The notes under the pieces: model-generated
What the model was told of the DNA's origin: nothing
The model's database searches: none
Seen by the model: only the letters and a program-made list of their open reading frames with translations
Assembly (NCBI GenBank): GCA_965655865.1
Contig: CBFHJJ010000006.1
Location: 6,223 to 70,222 of the forward strand
Source of the DNA: MAG-121220-bin8 sp965655865
GTDB lineage: Bacteria > Bacteroidota > Bacteroidia > Flavobacteriales > Flavobacteriaceae
Reading direction: 5' to 3'
DNA length: 64,000 bases
Translations under genes and position numbers: made by a program
Part shown: positions 24,431 to 32,472 of the stretch, piece by piece
Layout of the letters: every line of letters begins with the position of its first letter
Numbering within the stretch: position 1 is the first letter of the stretch

Positions 24431-25672
24431 TTAGTTTATTGAAAAATCTCCATACGCTCTTGTTCCGTGCTCCGCTATGTCTAGGCCATCTTCTTCTTCT
24501 TTTTCTTCTACTCTTAAACCTGCTATTGATTTGACAATTAAAGTAATAATTGTTCCACCAATTACACAAAAGAGACCAGTGATTCCTACACAAGCTAATT
24601 GAACCATGAACTGATCAAATCCAGCTAATTCACCAAATAGTCCAACAGCTAACGTTCCCCAAATTCCACAAAATAAATGTACTGGAATTGCTCCAACAGG
24701 ATCATCTAGTTTACATTTATCTAAAAATGCAACCGAGAGAACAACAATTCCACCCGCTATTAAACCAATTAATATTGCAGTATGTGGAAGCATTTGATCA
24801 GCTCCAGCTGTAATTCCTACAAGACCTCCAAGAACTCCATTCATAAACATAGTTAAATCTAAATTCTTATAAAGTATTCCAGACAAAACAGCTGCTCCAA
24901 TTCCACCTGCTGCAGCAGCTAAGCAAGTTGTAACTAAAGTTAACGATGTAAGTGCAGGGTCTGCAGATAGTACAGAACCACCATTAAAACCAAACCATCC
25001 TAACCATAAAATTAATACTCCAGCAGCAGATATTGGTAAATTTGAACCAGGAATAGCAAGAGGTTTACCGTCAGAGTCAAATTTTCCTTTTCTTGCACCT
25101 AAAAAGTATATAGCAACTAAAGCTCCCCAACCTCCAACAGAGTGAACTAAAGTAGATCCTGCAAAATCATAAAAACCTAAATCGTCAGAAATAAAATTGC
25201 TAAAAAAACCTCCTCCCCATTGCCAAGAACCAACAATTGGGTATATAAAAGAAACATATAGGAAAGCTAAAAGCATAAAAGAACCAATTTTAATCCTTTC
25301 AGCAACTGCACCAGAAATAATAGTTGCTGCTGTTGCTGCAAACATTCCTTGAAAAAGAAAATCTGTCCAATATGTGTATCCACCTCCAGCGTATGTTAAT
25401 TGGTCATAATCAATCCCTGGATCCAATCCAAATCCTGCGAATCCTAAAACTCCGTCAATAATTCCAAATTCACCCGGATACATTAGATTAAACCCAAAAC
25501 CACAATAAACTAGCAGTCCCATAGTTATAACAAAGAAGTTTTTAAATAATATGTTAATTGTATTTTTTTGTCTTGTAAGTCCAATTTCAAGAAATGAAAA
25601 TCCTAAGTGCATAAAAAATACTAGTGCTGTACAGATCATCATCCATACGTTATTTGATGTTAGTAATTCCAT
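24431..25672 (-). CDS. amt: Ammonium transporter
   Basis: A 413-residue Amt/MEP/Rh protein with about 11 membrane helices. Motifs of the pore are visible: DFAGSTLVHSVGGWGALV with the first pore His, GFNGGSVLS, and HLFCGIWGTLAVGLFG with the second pore His. The C-terminal tail ends in a short acidic stretch (EEKEEEDGLDIAEHG) containing the segment that talks to PII proteins. It imports ammonium for glnA. It is the last gene of the minus-strand order outer-membrane protein, PII, Amt, 7 bp after PII. Confidence 0.94.
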   Translation of the reverse strand: MELLTSNNVWMMICTALVFFMHLGFSFLEIGLTRQKNTINILFKNFFVITMGLLVYCGFGFNLMYPGEFGIIDGVLGFAGFGLDPGIDYDQLTYAGGGYTYWTDFLFQGMFAATAATIISGAVAERIKIGSFMLLAFLYVSFIYPIVGSWQWGGGFFSNFISDDLGFYDFAGSTLVHSVGGWGALVAIYFLGARKGKFDSDGKPLAIPGSNLPISAAGVLILWLGWFGFNGGSVLSADPALTSLTLVTTCLAAAAGGIGAAVLSGILYKNLDLTMFMNGVLGGLVGITAGADQMLPHTAILIGLIAGGIVVLSVAFLDKCKLDDPVGAIPVHLFCGIWGTLAVGLFGELAGFDQFMVQLACVGITGLFCVIGGTIITLIVKSIAGLRVEEKEEEDGLDIAEHGTRAYGDFSIN

Positions 25673-25679
25673 AATAATT

Positions 25680-26018
25680 TTAGTTTAATGATGTTTTACC
25701 TGTTTCTTTTGTTCTAATTCTATAAGCTTCCTCTGCGGGAAATACAAATATTTTACCATCTCCTACTTCACCTGAGTAGGCAGAGTTAAGTATTACATTG
25801 ATTGTTCTTTCAACAAATTCTTCAGAAACTACGATTGACAAATACCTTCTTTGAATATCTGCAGTACTGTATGTAACCCCACGGTATACATGCCCTTCTT
25901 TTTCATTTCCAACTCCAGTAACATCCCAGTAGGTGAAAAAATTTACCTCTACTCCGTGTAAAGCTTCTTTAACTTTAGAAAATTTTGATTTTCTAATAAT
26001 TGCTTCTATTTTTTTCAT
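25680..26018 (-). CDS. glnK: PII nitrogen regulatory protein (GlnK type)
   Basis: A 112-residue PII protein. KKIEAIIRKSKFSKVKEAL starts the fold; the T loop includes GHVYRGVTY, with Tyr50 at the place of the uridylylated Tyr51 of enteric PII. GDGKIFVFPAEEAYRIRT is the C-terminal ATP/2-oxoglutarate segment. It should block the adjacent ammonium transporter when nitrogen is ample. Gene pairing with amt identifies it as GlnK-like. No uridylyltransferase gene is in the window, so modification of the Tyr is not established. Confidence 0.95.
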   Translation of the reverse strand: MKKIEAIIRKSKFSKVKEALHGVEVNFFTYWDVTGVGNEKEGHVYRGVTYSTADIQRRYLSIVVSEEFVERTINVILNSAYSGEVGDGKIFVFPAEEAYRIRTKETGKTSLN

Positions 26019-26038
26019 ATATATTAAATTTTATGTTA

Positions 26039-26701
26039 TTAAAAACTAGCTCCAAATACTAAAAATGCAGCTTCTGAATCTGGATTGTAAACAAATGATC
26101 CAAATAGTGGTAACGTGTAATCTTCTGTTAATTTAACATCCTTAGAACCTCCGATAGATATGTTGCATAATCCACTTCCTCCATTAACATACCAAGCATC
26201 TTTTGAATCGTCTCCGTATCCAATTGATATATCTACAGGACCTGCTGAAAAAGCAGCTTCAATATATAATGCTTCAACCTCTGTAAAATAACCTACTAAA
26301 AGATTGATTGGTCCTAGTTCTGCAGAACCAGAAATTTCTAAATAATCTCCTTCAAAAAGTCCTTCTCCATCTAAGTAAGTACCACCCTCCCCTGGAAATG
26401 AATAATTTGTAAGAGTTAATCCGAATTTTCCAAAAGAATAACTTGCGTATAAATCAAGTTCATTTCCTCCTCCAACTGCTGTTGTTGGAAAACTTCCCCA
26501 CGCTCCAACTTCCAAATCTCCTGAGCTTAATGACACCCATGGCTGTATGTGAGCTCCAGAACCAAATTGAGTTCCTCTCCAAACATATGAGCTGACTAAA
26601 TCTGCACCCAAGTCTTGTGCTTTGGATTCGTTTAATGTGAAAAAGCAAATTGCAATGATAACAATTGAACTTAGTTTTAATGATTGTTTTTTTAAATCCA
26701 T
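26039..26701 (-). CDS. Outer-membrane beta-barrel protein (TorF-like putative porin)
   Basis: A 220-residue secreted protein. The ATG at 26701 is chosen since it gives MDLKKQSLKLSSIVIIAICF, a good signal peptide with cleavage near SKAQ; the longer frame adds 22 unlikely residues. The mature part begins LGADLVSSYVWRG, similar to the TorF porin start, and continues with alternating hydrophobic strands ending in an aromatic residue (VFGASF), as outer-membrane barrels do. It leads the PII and amt genes, so it probably lets ammonium or small nitrogen compounds cross the outer membrane. Confidence 0.75.
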   Translation of the reverse strand: MDLKKQSLKLSSIVIIAICFFTLNESKAQDLGADLVSSYVWRGTQFGSGAHIQPWVSLSSGDLEVGAWGSFPTTAVGGGNELDLYASYSFGKFGLTLTNYSFPGEGGTYLDGEGLFEGDYLEISGSAELGPINLLVGYFTEVEALYIEAAFSAGPVDISIGYGDDSKDAWYVNGGSGLCNISIGGSKDVKLTEDYTLPLFGSFVYNPDSEAAFLVFGASF

Positions 26702-26748
26702 AATAATAATAATTAAGTTAATTTTAATTTTTGTTAAATAATTTTCAT

Positions 26749-26756
26749 CAAAACTA
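26749..26756 (-). promoter_or_regulatory. Possible -7 element of the porin-glnK-amt operon
   Basis: On the minus strand the sequence is TAGTTTTG, an exact TAnnTTTG match, 48 bases before the porin start. No TTG is seen 19-23 bases further upstream. The rest of the 200-bp gap to crcB shows no gene. Confidence 0.4.
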
Positions 26757-26865
26757 ACAAAAGACAATATATTTACTAATAAAAATGGTTAATTAGCTAT
26801 TATTTTTACAAATAATGTAATTTCAAAACATTAAAAATTAAGAAATGATAATTGTGGATGGTTTA

Positions 26866-26901
26866 TTTTATCAAATTGATCAATTTTTGAAATTGATAAA
26901 A
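26866..26901 (-). repeat. Nested inverted repeats just after crcB
   Basis: Arms TTTTATCAA and TTGATAAAA (26866-26874, 26893-26901) enclose an alternative perfect hairpin (26879-26897, 8-base arms around 3 bases). They start 2 bases after the crcB stop. No T tract follows, so a terminator function is uncertain. Confidence 0.4.
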
Positions 26902-26902
26902 C

Positions 26903-27268
26903 CTATTTTGTTATTTGTATTCCAATAAAAATTGCGGCAAAGCCGATAATTACTGAAATAAATGTGTAGAAAAAGAATGTACTAATTTCGCCAGATTTTA
27001 TTAATTCGGCATTTTCATAAGCAAAAGTTGAAAATGTAGTAAGTCCACCACAAAAACCAGTAGCAAATAAAATAGTTTGTGGAGAATTCATTTGATTGTT
27101 TTTTATCGCCCAACCCATAATTAGCCCAACTAAAAGGCACCCTGCTATGTTAGAAACAAATGTGTTAATGGGAATTCTGGAATTATTGAAAATAGAAATG
27201 TTTGAAATAAGATATCTAAATATACTTCCTAATCCTCCACCAATAAAAACTAAAAGTAATTGTTTCAT
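26903..27268 (-). CDS. crcB: Fluoride efflux channel CrcB/FluC
   Basis: A 121-residue membrane protein with four helices. The ATG at 27268 is chosen: the protein then starts MKQLLLVFIGGGLGSIFRY, the usual CrcB beginning; the longer frame adds 22 residues overlapping the next gene. FATGFCGGLTTFSTFAYE is the family signature with the GxTTFSTF pore segment. It works as a dual-topology dimer to expel fluoride. No fluoride riboswitch is seen upstream; instead it overlaps a small membrane protein gene by 4 bp. Confidence 0.95.
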   Translation of the reverse strand: MKQLLLVFIGGGLGSIFRYLISNISIFNNSRIPINTFVSNIAGCLLVGLIMGWAIKNNQMNSPQTILFATGFCGGLTTFSTFAYENAELIKSGEISTFFFYTFISVIIGFAAIFIGIQITK

Positions 27269-27453
27269 GAAACACTGAGCTTTTTTAAAATAACTAATAA
27301 TAAAACAAAACAAACAAAACCTATTATTACCCATCTGATTCCGCTGTACGAACCCTTAAGTCCTTTTAAATCTTTTTTGTAACTAATAGTTATAATTGCT
27401 ACAAACGAAATAAAAAATAAAATTGCAAAAACTAATTGACCACTGCTGAACAT
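27265..27453 (-). CDS. Small two-helix membrane protein, unknown function
   Basis: A 62-residue protein starting MFSSGQLVFAILFFISF, with one helix (residues 6-24), a basic loop (YKKDLKGLKGSY) and a second helix (residues 40-57). From memory, similar short proteins with the MFSxGQL start and a basic YRKD loop are common in Flavobacteriia. The stop overlaps the crcB start by 4 bp, so it is probably co-transcribed and coupled with crcB. Whether it assists fluoride export is not known. Confidence 0.7.
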   Translation of the reverse strand: MFSSGQLVFAILFFISFVAIITISYKKDLKGLKGSYSGIRWVIIGFVCFVLLLVILKKLSVS

Positions 27454-27492
27454 ATTTAACTACTTTTAAGTAAAAATAATATTAAATACTAT

Positions 27493-27876
27493 ATGAAACA
27501 TCAAATAGAAGCAGTTAAAATCTTTCACGAAATATACAAACTTAGTTATGAAGAAAATCCTACTACTGAAATTGGCTTAGATAAAATTAAATTAAGATTT
27601 AATTTAATGGCAGAGGAAAATCAAGAATATCTTCAAGCTGCAAAAAACAACGATTTAATTGAAGTTGCTGATGCTTTGGGTGATATGCTTTATATTTTAT
27701 GTGGAACTATTATAGAACATGGTATGCAGGATAAAATAGAAGAAATTTTTGATGAAATACAAAAAAGTAACTTGAGTAAATTAGGAGTGGACGGAAAGCC
27801 AATCTACAGAAATGATGGTAAAGTAATGAAAGGACCTAATTATTTTAAACCTAATATTTCTAAAGTTTTGAATTAA
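27493..27876 (+). CDS. All-alpha NTP pyrophosphohydrolase (MazG/HisE-like)
   Basis: A 127-residue alpha-helical protein. EENQEY gives the EExxE metal motif and EVADALGD the ExxD motif, which bind Mg2+ in MazG-, HisE- and dUTPase-like pyrophosphohydrolases. The C-terminal segment NLSKLGVDGKPIYRNDGKVM, then KGPNYFKP, is typical of a subgroup sometimes seen in phages and many bacteria. It should hydrolyse a nucleoside triphosphate to the monophosphate, perhaps as a house-cleaning enzyme. The 3' end overlaps the convergent ilvE by 4 bp. Confidence 0.85.
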   Translation: MKHQIEAVKIFHEIYKLSYEENPTTEIGLDKIKLRFNLMAEENQEYLQAAKNNDLIEVADALGDMLYILCGTIIEHGMQDKIEEIFDEIQKSNLSKLGVDGKPIYRNDGKVMKGPNYFKPNISKVLN

Positions 27877-28916
27877 GCTTTAATCCTCCAGCCGTAGGGA
27901 TCTTCAATAATATTATATTGAATATCGTTCAGTTTTTTCTTTAACAAAAGACTCCAGGGATTTTCAATACTTGGTAATTCAAATTTATCGTTTTCATATC
28001 CAAAACCACTTATTGGTAGAACAACTACTGCGGTTCCGCTTCCAAATATTTCCTTTAAATTATTTTCTTTAGCTGCATTCAAAATTTCATTTACTTTTAT
28101 TGGCCTTATTTCTATATCTATTCCTAAATCTTTTGAAATTTTAATTAGACTTTTTCTAGTGATTCCATCAAGAATACTATCACTTGTTGGAGCTGTTATT
28201 AATTTATCTCCTATTCTAAAAAATAAATTCATAGTTCCAGCTTCTTCGATATATTCGTGTGTTGATGAATCTGTCCAAATAATTTGTTGATAACCTTGAT
28301 TTCTTGCTAGAATTGTTGGGTAGAATTGTGCAGCATAATTACCTGCAGCTTTTGCGTATCCAACACCACCTTTAGCTGCTCTACTAAAAGATTTCTCAAT
28401 TTTAACCCTTACGTCTCCAGAATAATATGAATTAGCTGGAGCACATATGATCATAAATTTATATTGATTTGCTTCAGTTGCATTGATAGTGTCTTCGCTT
28501 GCAAAAATAAACGGTCTAATGTACAAGGAATTCCCTAAACCAGATTTGATCCAAGCTTTGTCAAGTTCCAATAATTTATTAAGACTTTCAAAAAATAGTT
28601 CTTTAGGAAATTCTGGCATAGCTAATCTTAAAGAAGATTTTATAATTCGTTCATAATTATCATTTGGTCTGAACAACCATGTTTCGTTTTTGTTGTCTTT
28701 AAATGCTTTCATACCTTCAAAGCAAGCTTGGCCGTAATGAAAAACTCTCGCAGAAGGACTAATAGTTATTGGTTCGTAAGGACATATTTGTGGATTTACC
28801 CACTCTCCATTAATATAATCACAAGTAAACATATGGTCTGTAAATACAGATCCAAAATCTAAATTATCAAAATCAATTTGGTTTATCTTAGAGATTTTTA
28901 TTTTATTAACTTTCAT
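27873..28916 (-). CDS. ilvE: Branched-chain amino acid aminotransferase
   Basis: A 347-residue class IV PLP aminotransferase. ATG at 28916 is chosen over a TTG three codons upstream. FHYGQACFEGMKAF, the RPNDNYER segment, YAKAAGNYAA with the PLP-binding Lys, and EEAGTMNLFF with SILDGITRKS match the longer BCAT group (BCAT1-like). It exchanges amino groups between leucine, isoleucine or valine and 2-oxoglutarate. It stands alone; no valine/leucine synthesis genes are near, so synthesis or catabolism are both possible. Confidence 0.93.
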   Translation of the reverse strand: MKVNKIKISKINQIDFDNLDFGSVFTDHMFTCDYINGEWVNPQICPYEPITISPSARVFHYGQACFEGMKAFKDNKNETWLFRPNDNYERIIKSSLRLAMPEFPKELFFESLNKLLELDKAWIKSGLGNSLYIRPFIFASEDTINATEANQYKFMIICAPANSYYSGDVRVKIEKSFSRAAKGGVGYAKAAGNYAAQFYPTILARNQGYQQIIWTDSSTHEYIEEAGTMNLFFRIGDKLITAPTSDSILDGITRKSLIKISKDLGIDIEIRPIKVNEILNAAKENNLKEIFGSGTAVVVLPISGFGYENDKFELPSIENPWSLLLKKKLNDIQYNIIEDPYGWRIKA

Positions 28917-28925
28917 ATAAATCAA

Positions 28926-28956
28926 TTGTATTTAGTAAAATTACAAATTAACTTTG
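28926..28956 (+). promoter_or_regulatory. Promoter for the TIGR01777 epimerase gene
   Basis: TTG at 28926-28928, spacer of 20, and TAACTTTG at 28949-28956 fit the Bacteroidota housekeeping promoter. The gene starts 23 bases after the -7 element. Confidence 0.6.
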
Positions 28957-28978
28957 ATTAATATTATTGATATTAAGA

Positions 28979-29884
28979 ATGAAATACTTAATTACTGGAG
29001 CTAGTGGATTGATTGGAAAAAAATTAGTTAATAAATTATTAGAACAAAATGCGTGTATTAATATTTTGACAACAAACAAGAATTTAAAATCTTCAAATAA
29101 AAATATTAATAAATTTTATTGGAATCCTGAATTAAATAAAATTGATTCAAACTGTATTAATGGAGTTCAGATAATCATTAATCTTGCAGGTTCTCCTATT
29201 GCCCAACTTTGGACAAAATCGTCAAAAAAATCAATTCTTTTAAGCAGAACTAACTCTGTTAGATTATTAAATCAAATTATATTAGAAAAAAAATCAAAAA
29301 TTGATCATTTTTTTTGTGCATCTGCAATTGGGATTTATAAATCGGATAATTCATATACTCACAGTGAATCATCTCAAAACATATCAAATTCTTTTCTTGG
29401 AAACACTGTTAGTAAATGGGAAACATCGTGTGAAAAGTTAAAAGAACAAAAAATAAATGTAACAATTTTGAGAATAGGATTAGTATTGTCATTGAATGGC
29501 GGATTGCTAAAACCAATTGCACTTTCAGTTAAGTATTTTTTAGGCACATGGTTTGGTAACGGTGCTAACATATATTCTTGGATCCATATAGAAGACTTAG
29601 TTGATTCAATTTTGTTCTTATTGAATAATAATAAAACTGGTATTTATAATTTAGTTGCTCCAAATCCAATTTCAAGTAAGTTGTTTACTTTGGAAATTAG
29701 TAAAGTTTTAAATAAAAAAATATTATTTCCTCCAATCCCTTCGTCTTTAATTAAAATAATAACTGGTCCTATGTCAGAATTATTTTTGTTTAGTCAAAAT
29801 GTATCCTCTAAAAAAATTACAGCGGAAGGATTTAATTTTCAATATAAATCAATTTCTTCTGCACTAAATAATTTATTAAAATAA
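28979..29884 (+). CDS. TIGR01777 family epimerase (YfcH/SulA-like SDR)
   Basis: A 301-residue extended SDR. ATG at 28979 gives MKYLITGASGLIGKKL with the Rossmann motif at the terminus; a TTG four codons upstream is less likely. NLAGSPIAQLWTKSSKKSI, SAIGIY, LRIGLVLSLNGG and YSWIHIEDLV are the family segments. The catalytic Tyr lies in an atypical position, as is usual for this family. The activity and substrate are unknown; homologues are often linked to cell division or sugar nucleotides. Single gene with its own promoter. Confidence 0.85.
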   Translation: MKYLITGASGLIGKKLVNKLLEQNACINILTTNKNLKSSNKNINKFYWNPELNKIDSNCINGVQIIINLAGSPIAQLWTKSSKKSILLSRTNSVRLLNQIILEKKSKIDHFFCASAIGIYKSDNSYTHSESSQNISNSFLGNTVSKWETSCEKLKEQKINVTILRIGLVLSLNGGLLKPIALSVKYFLGTWFGNGANIYSWIHIEDLVDSILFLLNNNKTGIYNLVAPNPISSKLFTLEISKVLNKKILFPPIPSSLIKIITGPMSELFLFSQNVSSKKITAEGFNFQYKSISSALNNLLK

Positions 29885-29896
29885 TTTGATGACATT

Positions 29897-29929
29897 TTGA
29901 CAAAATATTTAAAATTGGCAGTACTTTTG
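29897..29929 (+). promoter_or_regulatory. Promoter of the grpE-dnaJ operon
   Basis: TTG at 29897-29899, a 22-base spacer, and TACTTTTG at 29922-29929 followed by C match the Bacteroidota consensus well. The grpE ATG is at 29954. No CIRCE or sigma-32 type element is visible. Confidence 0.75.
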
Positions 29930-29953
29930 CACCCTACAAATAAATATTAGAAA

Positions 29954-30448
29954 ATGAGTAGTTCAAAAACCAAATCACCAAAAAAACCAACTCTAAAATC
30001 TCAGATAGAAACACTTGAAGTTTCTGTCAAAGATGAAAAAGATAAATTTTTGCGTTTATTTGCTGAATTTGAGAATTATAAGAAAAGAACTTCTAAAGAA
30101 CGTTTAGATTTATATAAAACTGCTTCTCAAGAATTAATGACTGCTCTTCTTCCAATTGTTGACGATTTAAACCGAGCTTCTAAAGAATTTGAAAAATCAA
30201 AAGAAAAAAGCTTAATTGAGGGGATGTCATTAATTAAAAATAAATTTTCTGATGTTCTTAAATCTCAAGGCCTAATTCTAATCGATGTTAACAATGGTGA
30301 TGATTTTGATGCCGAAATTCACGAGGCTATTACACAAATTCCAGCTGAAAATGATAATATGAAGGGTAAGATTATTGACGTAATTGAATCTGGGTATAAA
30401 CTTGGAGATAAAATTATTAGATATCCTAAAGTTGTAGTTGGAAACTAA
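29954..30448 (+). CDS. grpE: Nucleotide exchange factor GrpE
   Basis: A 164-residue GrpE. The N-terminal half is a long coiled coil (residues 12-60, with RLFAEFENYKKRT), then ALLPIVDDLNRA, GMSLIKNKF and the C-terminal beta domain ending YKLGDKIIRYPKVVV. It speeds ADP release from DnaK. It precedes dnaJ by 10 bp; dnaK is not in the window. Confidence 0.95.
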   Translation: MSSSKTKSPKKPTLKSQIETLEVSVKDEKDKFLRLFAEFENYKKRTSKERLDLYKTASQELMTALLPIVDDLNRASKEFEKSKEKSLIEGMSLIKNKFSDVLKSQGLILIDVNNGDDFDAEIHEAITQIPAENDNMKGKIIDVIESGYKLGDKIIRYPKVVVGN

Positions 30449-30458
30449 TTAATTAAAT

Positions 30459-31571
30459 ATGAAAGAAGATTTTTACGAAATTCTTGGTGTTAGTAAATCA
30501 GCCTCTGAAAGCGAAATTAAAAAAGCATACAGAAAAAAAGCTATTAAATATCACCCAGATAAAAATCCTGGAGATTCTCAAGCTGAAGAAAATTTTAAAA
30601 AGGCAGCTGAAGCATATGAAGTTTTAGGAAACAAAGAAAAAAGATCTAAATACGATCAATTTGGACATTCTGCTTTTGACGGATCCGGAGGTTTTGGAGG
30701 TGCTGGAATGAATATGGACGACATTTTTAGTCAGTTTGGTGATATTTTTGGTAGTGCTTTTGGAGGTGGTAGTGGTTTTGGTGGTTTTGGAGGTGGATCA
30801 CGAGTTTCGAAAGGTAGTAATTTAAGAATAAGAGTTCAACTCGAACTAAGTGAAGTAGTTCTAGGAGTTGAGAAAAAGATTAAGGTTAAAAGAAAAATTA
30901 AAGCAGATGGCGTTACTTATAAAAATTGTAATTCCTGTAATGGTTCAGGTCAAGTCACAAGAATAACAAATACAATTTTAGGTCGAATGCAATCATCCAC
31001 AACATGCCCAAGTTGCGGTGGTTCTGGTCAAGTTGTTTCAAATAGACCTTCAAATTCTGATTCAAATGGTTTAATTCTTAAAGAAGAAACGGTGCTAGTT
31101 AAAATTCCCGCAGGAGTTGAAGATGGTATGCAATTAAAAGTTTCTGGAAAGGGTAATGATTCTGCTGGAAATGGTATAGCTGGAGATTTAATCGTTTTAA
31201 TAAGTGAAAAGGAACATGAAACTTTAAAAAGAGAAGGTAATAATCTTCATTTTGATTTATATATAAGTATTTCAGAAGCTGTTCTAGGAGTTTCGAAAGA
31301 AATTGAAACTGTTACGGGAAATGTAAGAATCAAATTAGAGTCTGGAATTCAATCAGGAAAAATATTAAGATTAAGAGGTAAAGGCTTAAGCAGTATTAAT
31401 ACCTATGGAAATGGAGATTTACTAGTTCATGTTAATGTTTGGACCCCTAAGACTTTAAATAAAGAACAGAGATTATTTTTTAATCAAATGAAAGATAATG
31501 AAAATTTTATCCCATCCCCAGAGAAGGGAGAAAAATCATTTTTTGAAAAGGTTAAAGATATGTTTTCATGA
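30459..31571 (+). CDS. dnaJ: Molecular chaperone DnaJ with a two-motif zinc region
   Basis: A 370-residue DnaJ. The J domain (residues 1-70) has KYHPDKNPG with the HPD tripeptide; a Gly/Phe-rich linker follows (about 78-120). The cysteine region has only two CxxCxGxG motifs, CNSCNGSG and CPSCGGSG, in place of the usual four, giving enough cysteines for one zinc instead of two. The two substrate-binding beta domains and the C-terminal dimerisation region follow. This form is common in Flavobacteriia to my knowledge. It is co-transcribed with grpE and ends at a terminator. Confidence 0.94.
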   Translation: MKEDFYEILGVSKSASESEIKKAYRKKAIKYHPDKNPGDSQAEENFKKAAEAYEVLGNKEKRSKYDQFGHSAFDGSGGFGGAGMNMDDIFSQFGDIFGSAFGGGSGFGGFGGGSRVSKGSNLRIRVQLELSEVVLGVEKKIKVKRKIKADGVTYKNCNSCNGSGQVTRITNTILGRMQSSTTCPSCGGSGQVVSNRPSNSDSNGLILKEETVLVKIPAGVEDGMQLKVSGKGNDSAGNGIAGDLIVLISEKEHETLKREGNNLHFDLYISISEAVLGVSKEIETVTGNVRIKLESGIQSGKILRLRGKGLSSINTYGNGDLLVHVNVWTPKTLNKEQRLFFNQMKDNENFIPSPEKGEKSFFEKVKDMFS

Positions 31572-31574
31572 TTC

Positions 31575-31601
31575 CTAATTGAGAATTAGTCTTTTTTTTT
31601 T
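31575..31601 (+). terminator. Terminator after dnaJ
   Basis: The stem CTAATT-GAG-AATTAG (31575-31589) is followed by TC and a run of ten T residues. It lies 3 bp after the dnaJ stop. Confidence 0.75.
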
Positions 31602-31647
31602 AGTTCTAAAGTTATCATTTCATTATATTTAAATTTTCTATTCCATA

Positions 31648-32469
31648 ATGAACAAATTTTTAGAATTTATTAATAAAGAATTTTTTGTCACCTCTGATAT
31701 TAAATTCTCAATTTTTTCTTTATTACTGGTTACTTTTATTTTTCTTCTGACACATTTTTTGTTAAAGTTTATCAAAAAAAATGCTACAAAAAAATTAGAT
31801 GAAGAACGAAAACTTAAGTTTAAATCAGTTTTTTCTTTCTTAAATTATTTTGTCTTTGTAATAGTTGCCTTCATGACGTTTCCAACTTTTGGAATAAATT
31901 TAACTGGAATATTTGCTGCTTCAGCTGCATTATTAGTTGGTGTTGGTCTGGCCCTTCAAACTTTTTTTCAAGATATTATTTCAGGAATTTTAATATTGGC
32001 TGATCAGACTGTTCATGTTGGTGATATTATTGAAATTGACGGCAAAGTTGGTAGGGTTGAAAATATAAAAATTAGAACAACAAGAGCTGTTACTTTTGAC
32101 AATAAAGTTCTCATTATTCCTAATCATAAATATTTAACATCAACATTATTTAATTGGACAGAGAATGGAACTGTTTTAAGAGGCTCCGTTTCTGTAGGTG
32201 TTGATTATAACTCAGATGTAGAAAAAGTAAAAGAAATACTATTAGAAATTGCTGATTCTCATCCACATTTAATGAAAAATCCTACACCTAATGTTATTTT
32301 TAAAAATTTTGGAGACAACTCATTAGATTTTCAATTAATTTTTACTTATAATAATGGTTTTAGAGTAAATCTTATTGAAAGTGATATAAGATTTTTAGTT
32401 TATAAAAGGTTTAAAGAAAATAATATTAACATACCATTTCCTCAGAGAGTTGTTCACTTACAAAAATAA
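31648..32469 (+). CDS. Small-conductance mechanosensitive channel (MscS family)
   Basis: A 273-residue MscS protein. Two N-terminal helices (about residues 18-40 and 58-80) precede the pore helix FAASAALLVGVGLALQTFFQ and the beta domain DQTVHVGDIIEIDGKVGRVE, followed by FDNKVLIIPNH and the cytoplasmic cage ending NINIPFPQRVV. It opens on membrane tension to release solutes. The next gene, an NtrC-like regulator, starts 3 bp after the stop, so they share an mRNA. Confidence 0.93.
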   Translation: MNKFLEFINKEFFVTSDIKFSIFSLLLVTFIFLLTHFLLKFIKKNATKKLDEERKLKFKSVFSFLNYFVFVIVAFMTFPTFGINLTGIFAASAALLVGVGLALQTFFQDIISGILILADQTVHVGDIIEIDGKVGRVENIKIRTTRAVTFDNKVLIIPNHKYLTSTLFNWTENGTVLRGSVSVGVDYNSDVEKVKEILLEIADSHPHLMKNPTPNVIFKNFGDNSLDFQLIFTYNNGFRVNLIESDIRFLVYKRFKENNINIPFPQRVVHLQK

Positions 32470-32472
32470 AAT

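Noticed and set aside
26866..26901. Terminator for crcB.
   Set aside because: The hairpins are real, but no T tract follows on the minus strand, so it is listed only as an inverted repeat.
27454..27492. Fluoride riboswitch near crcB.
   Set aside because: The upstream gap is only about 40 bases and lacks the conserved fluoride aptamer sequence.
30918..31030. Frameshift or deletion in dnaJ that removed two zinc motifs.
   Set aside because: The frame is intact on both sides and the two-motif form is, to my knowledge, normal in Flavobacteriia.
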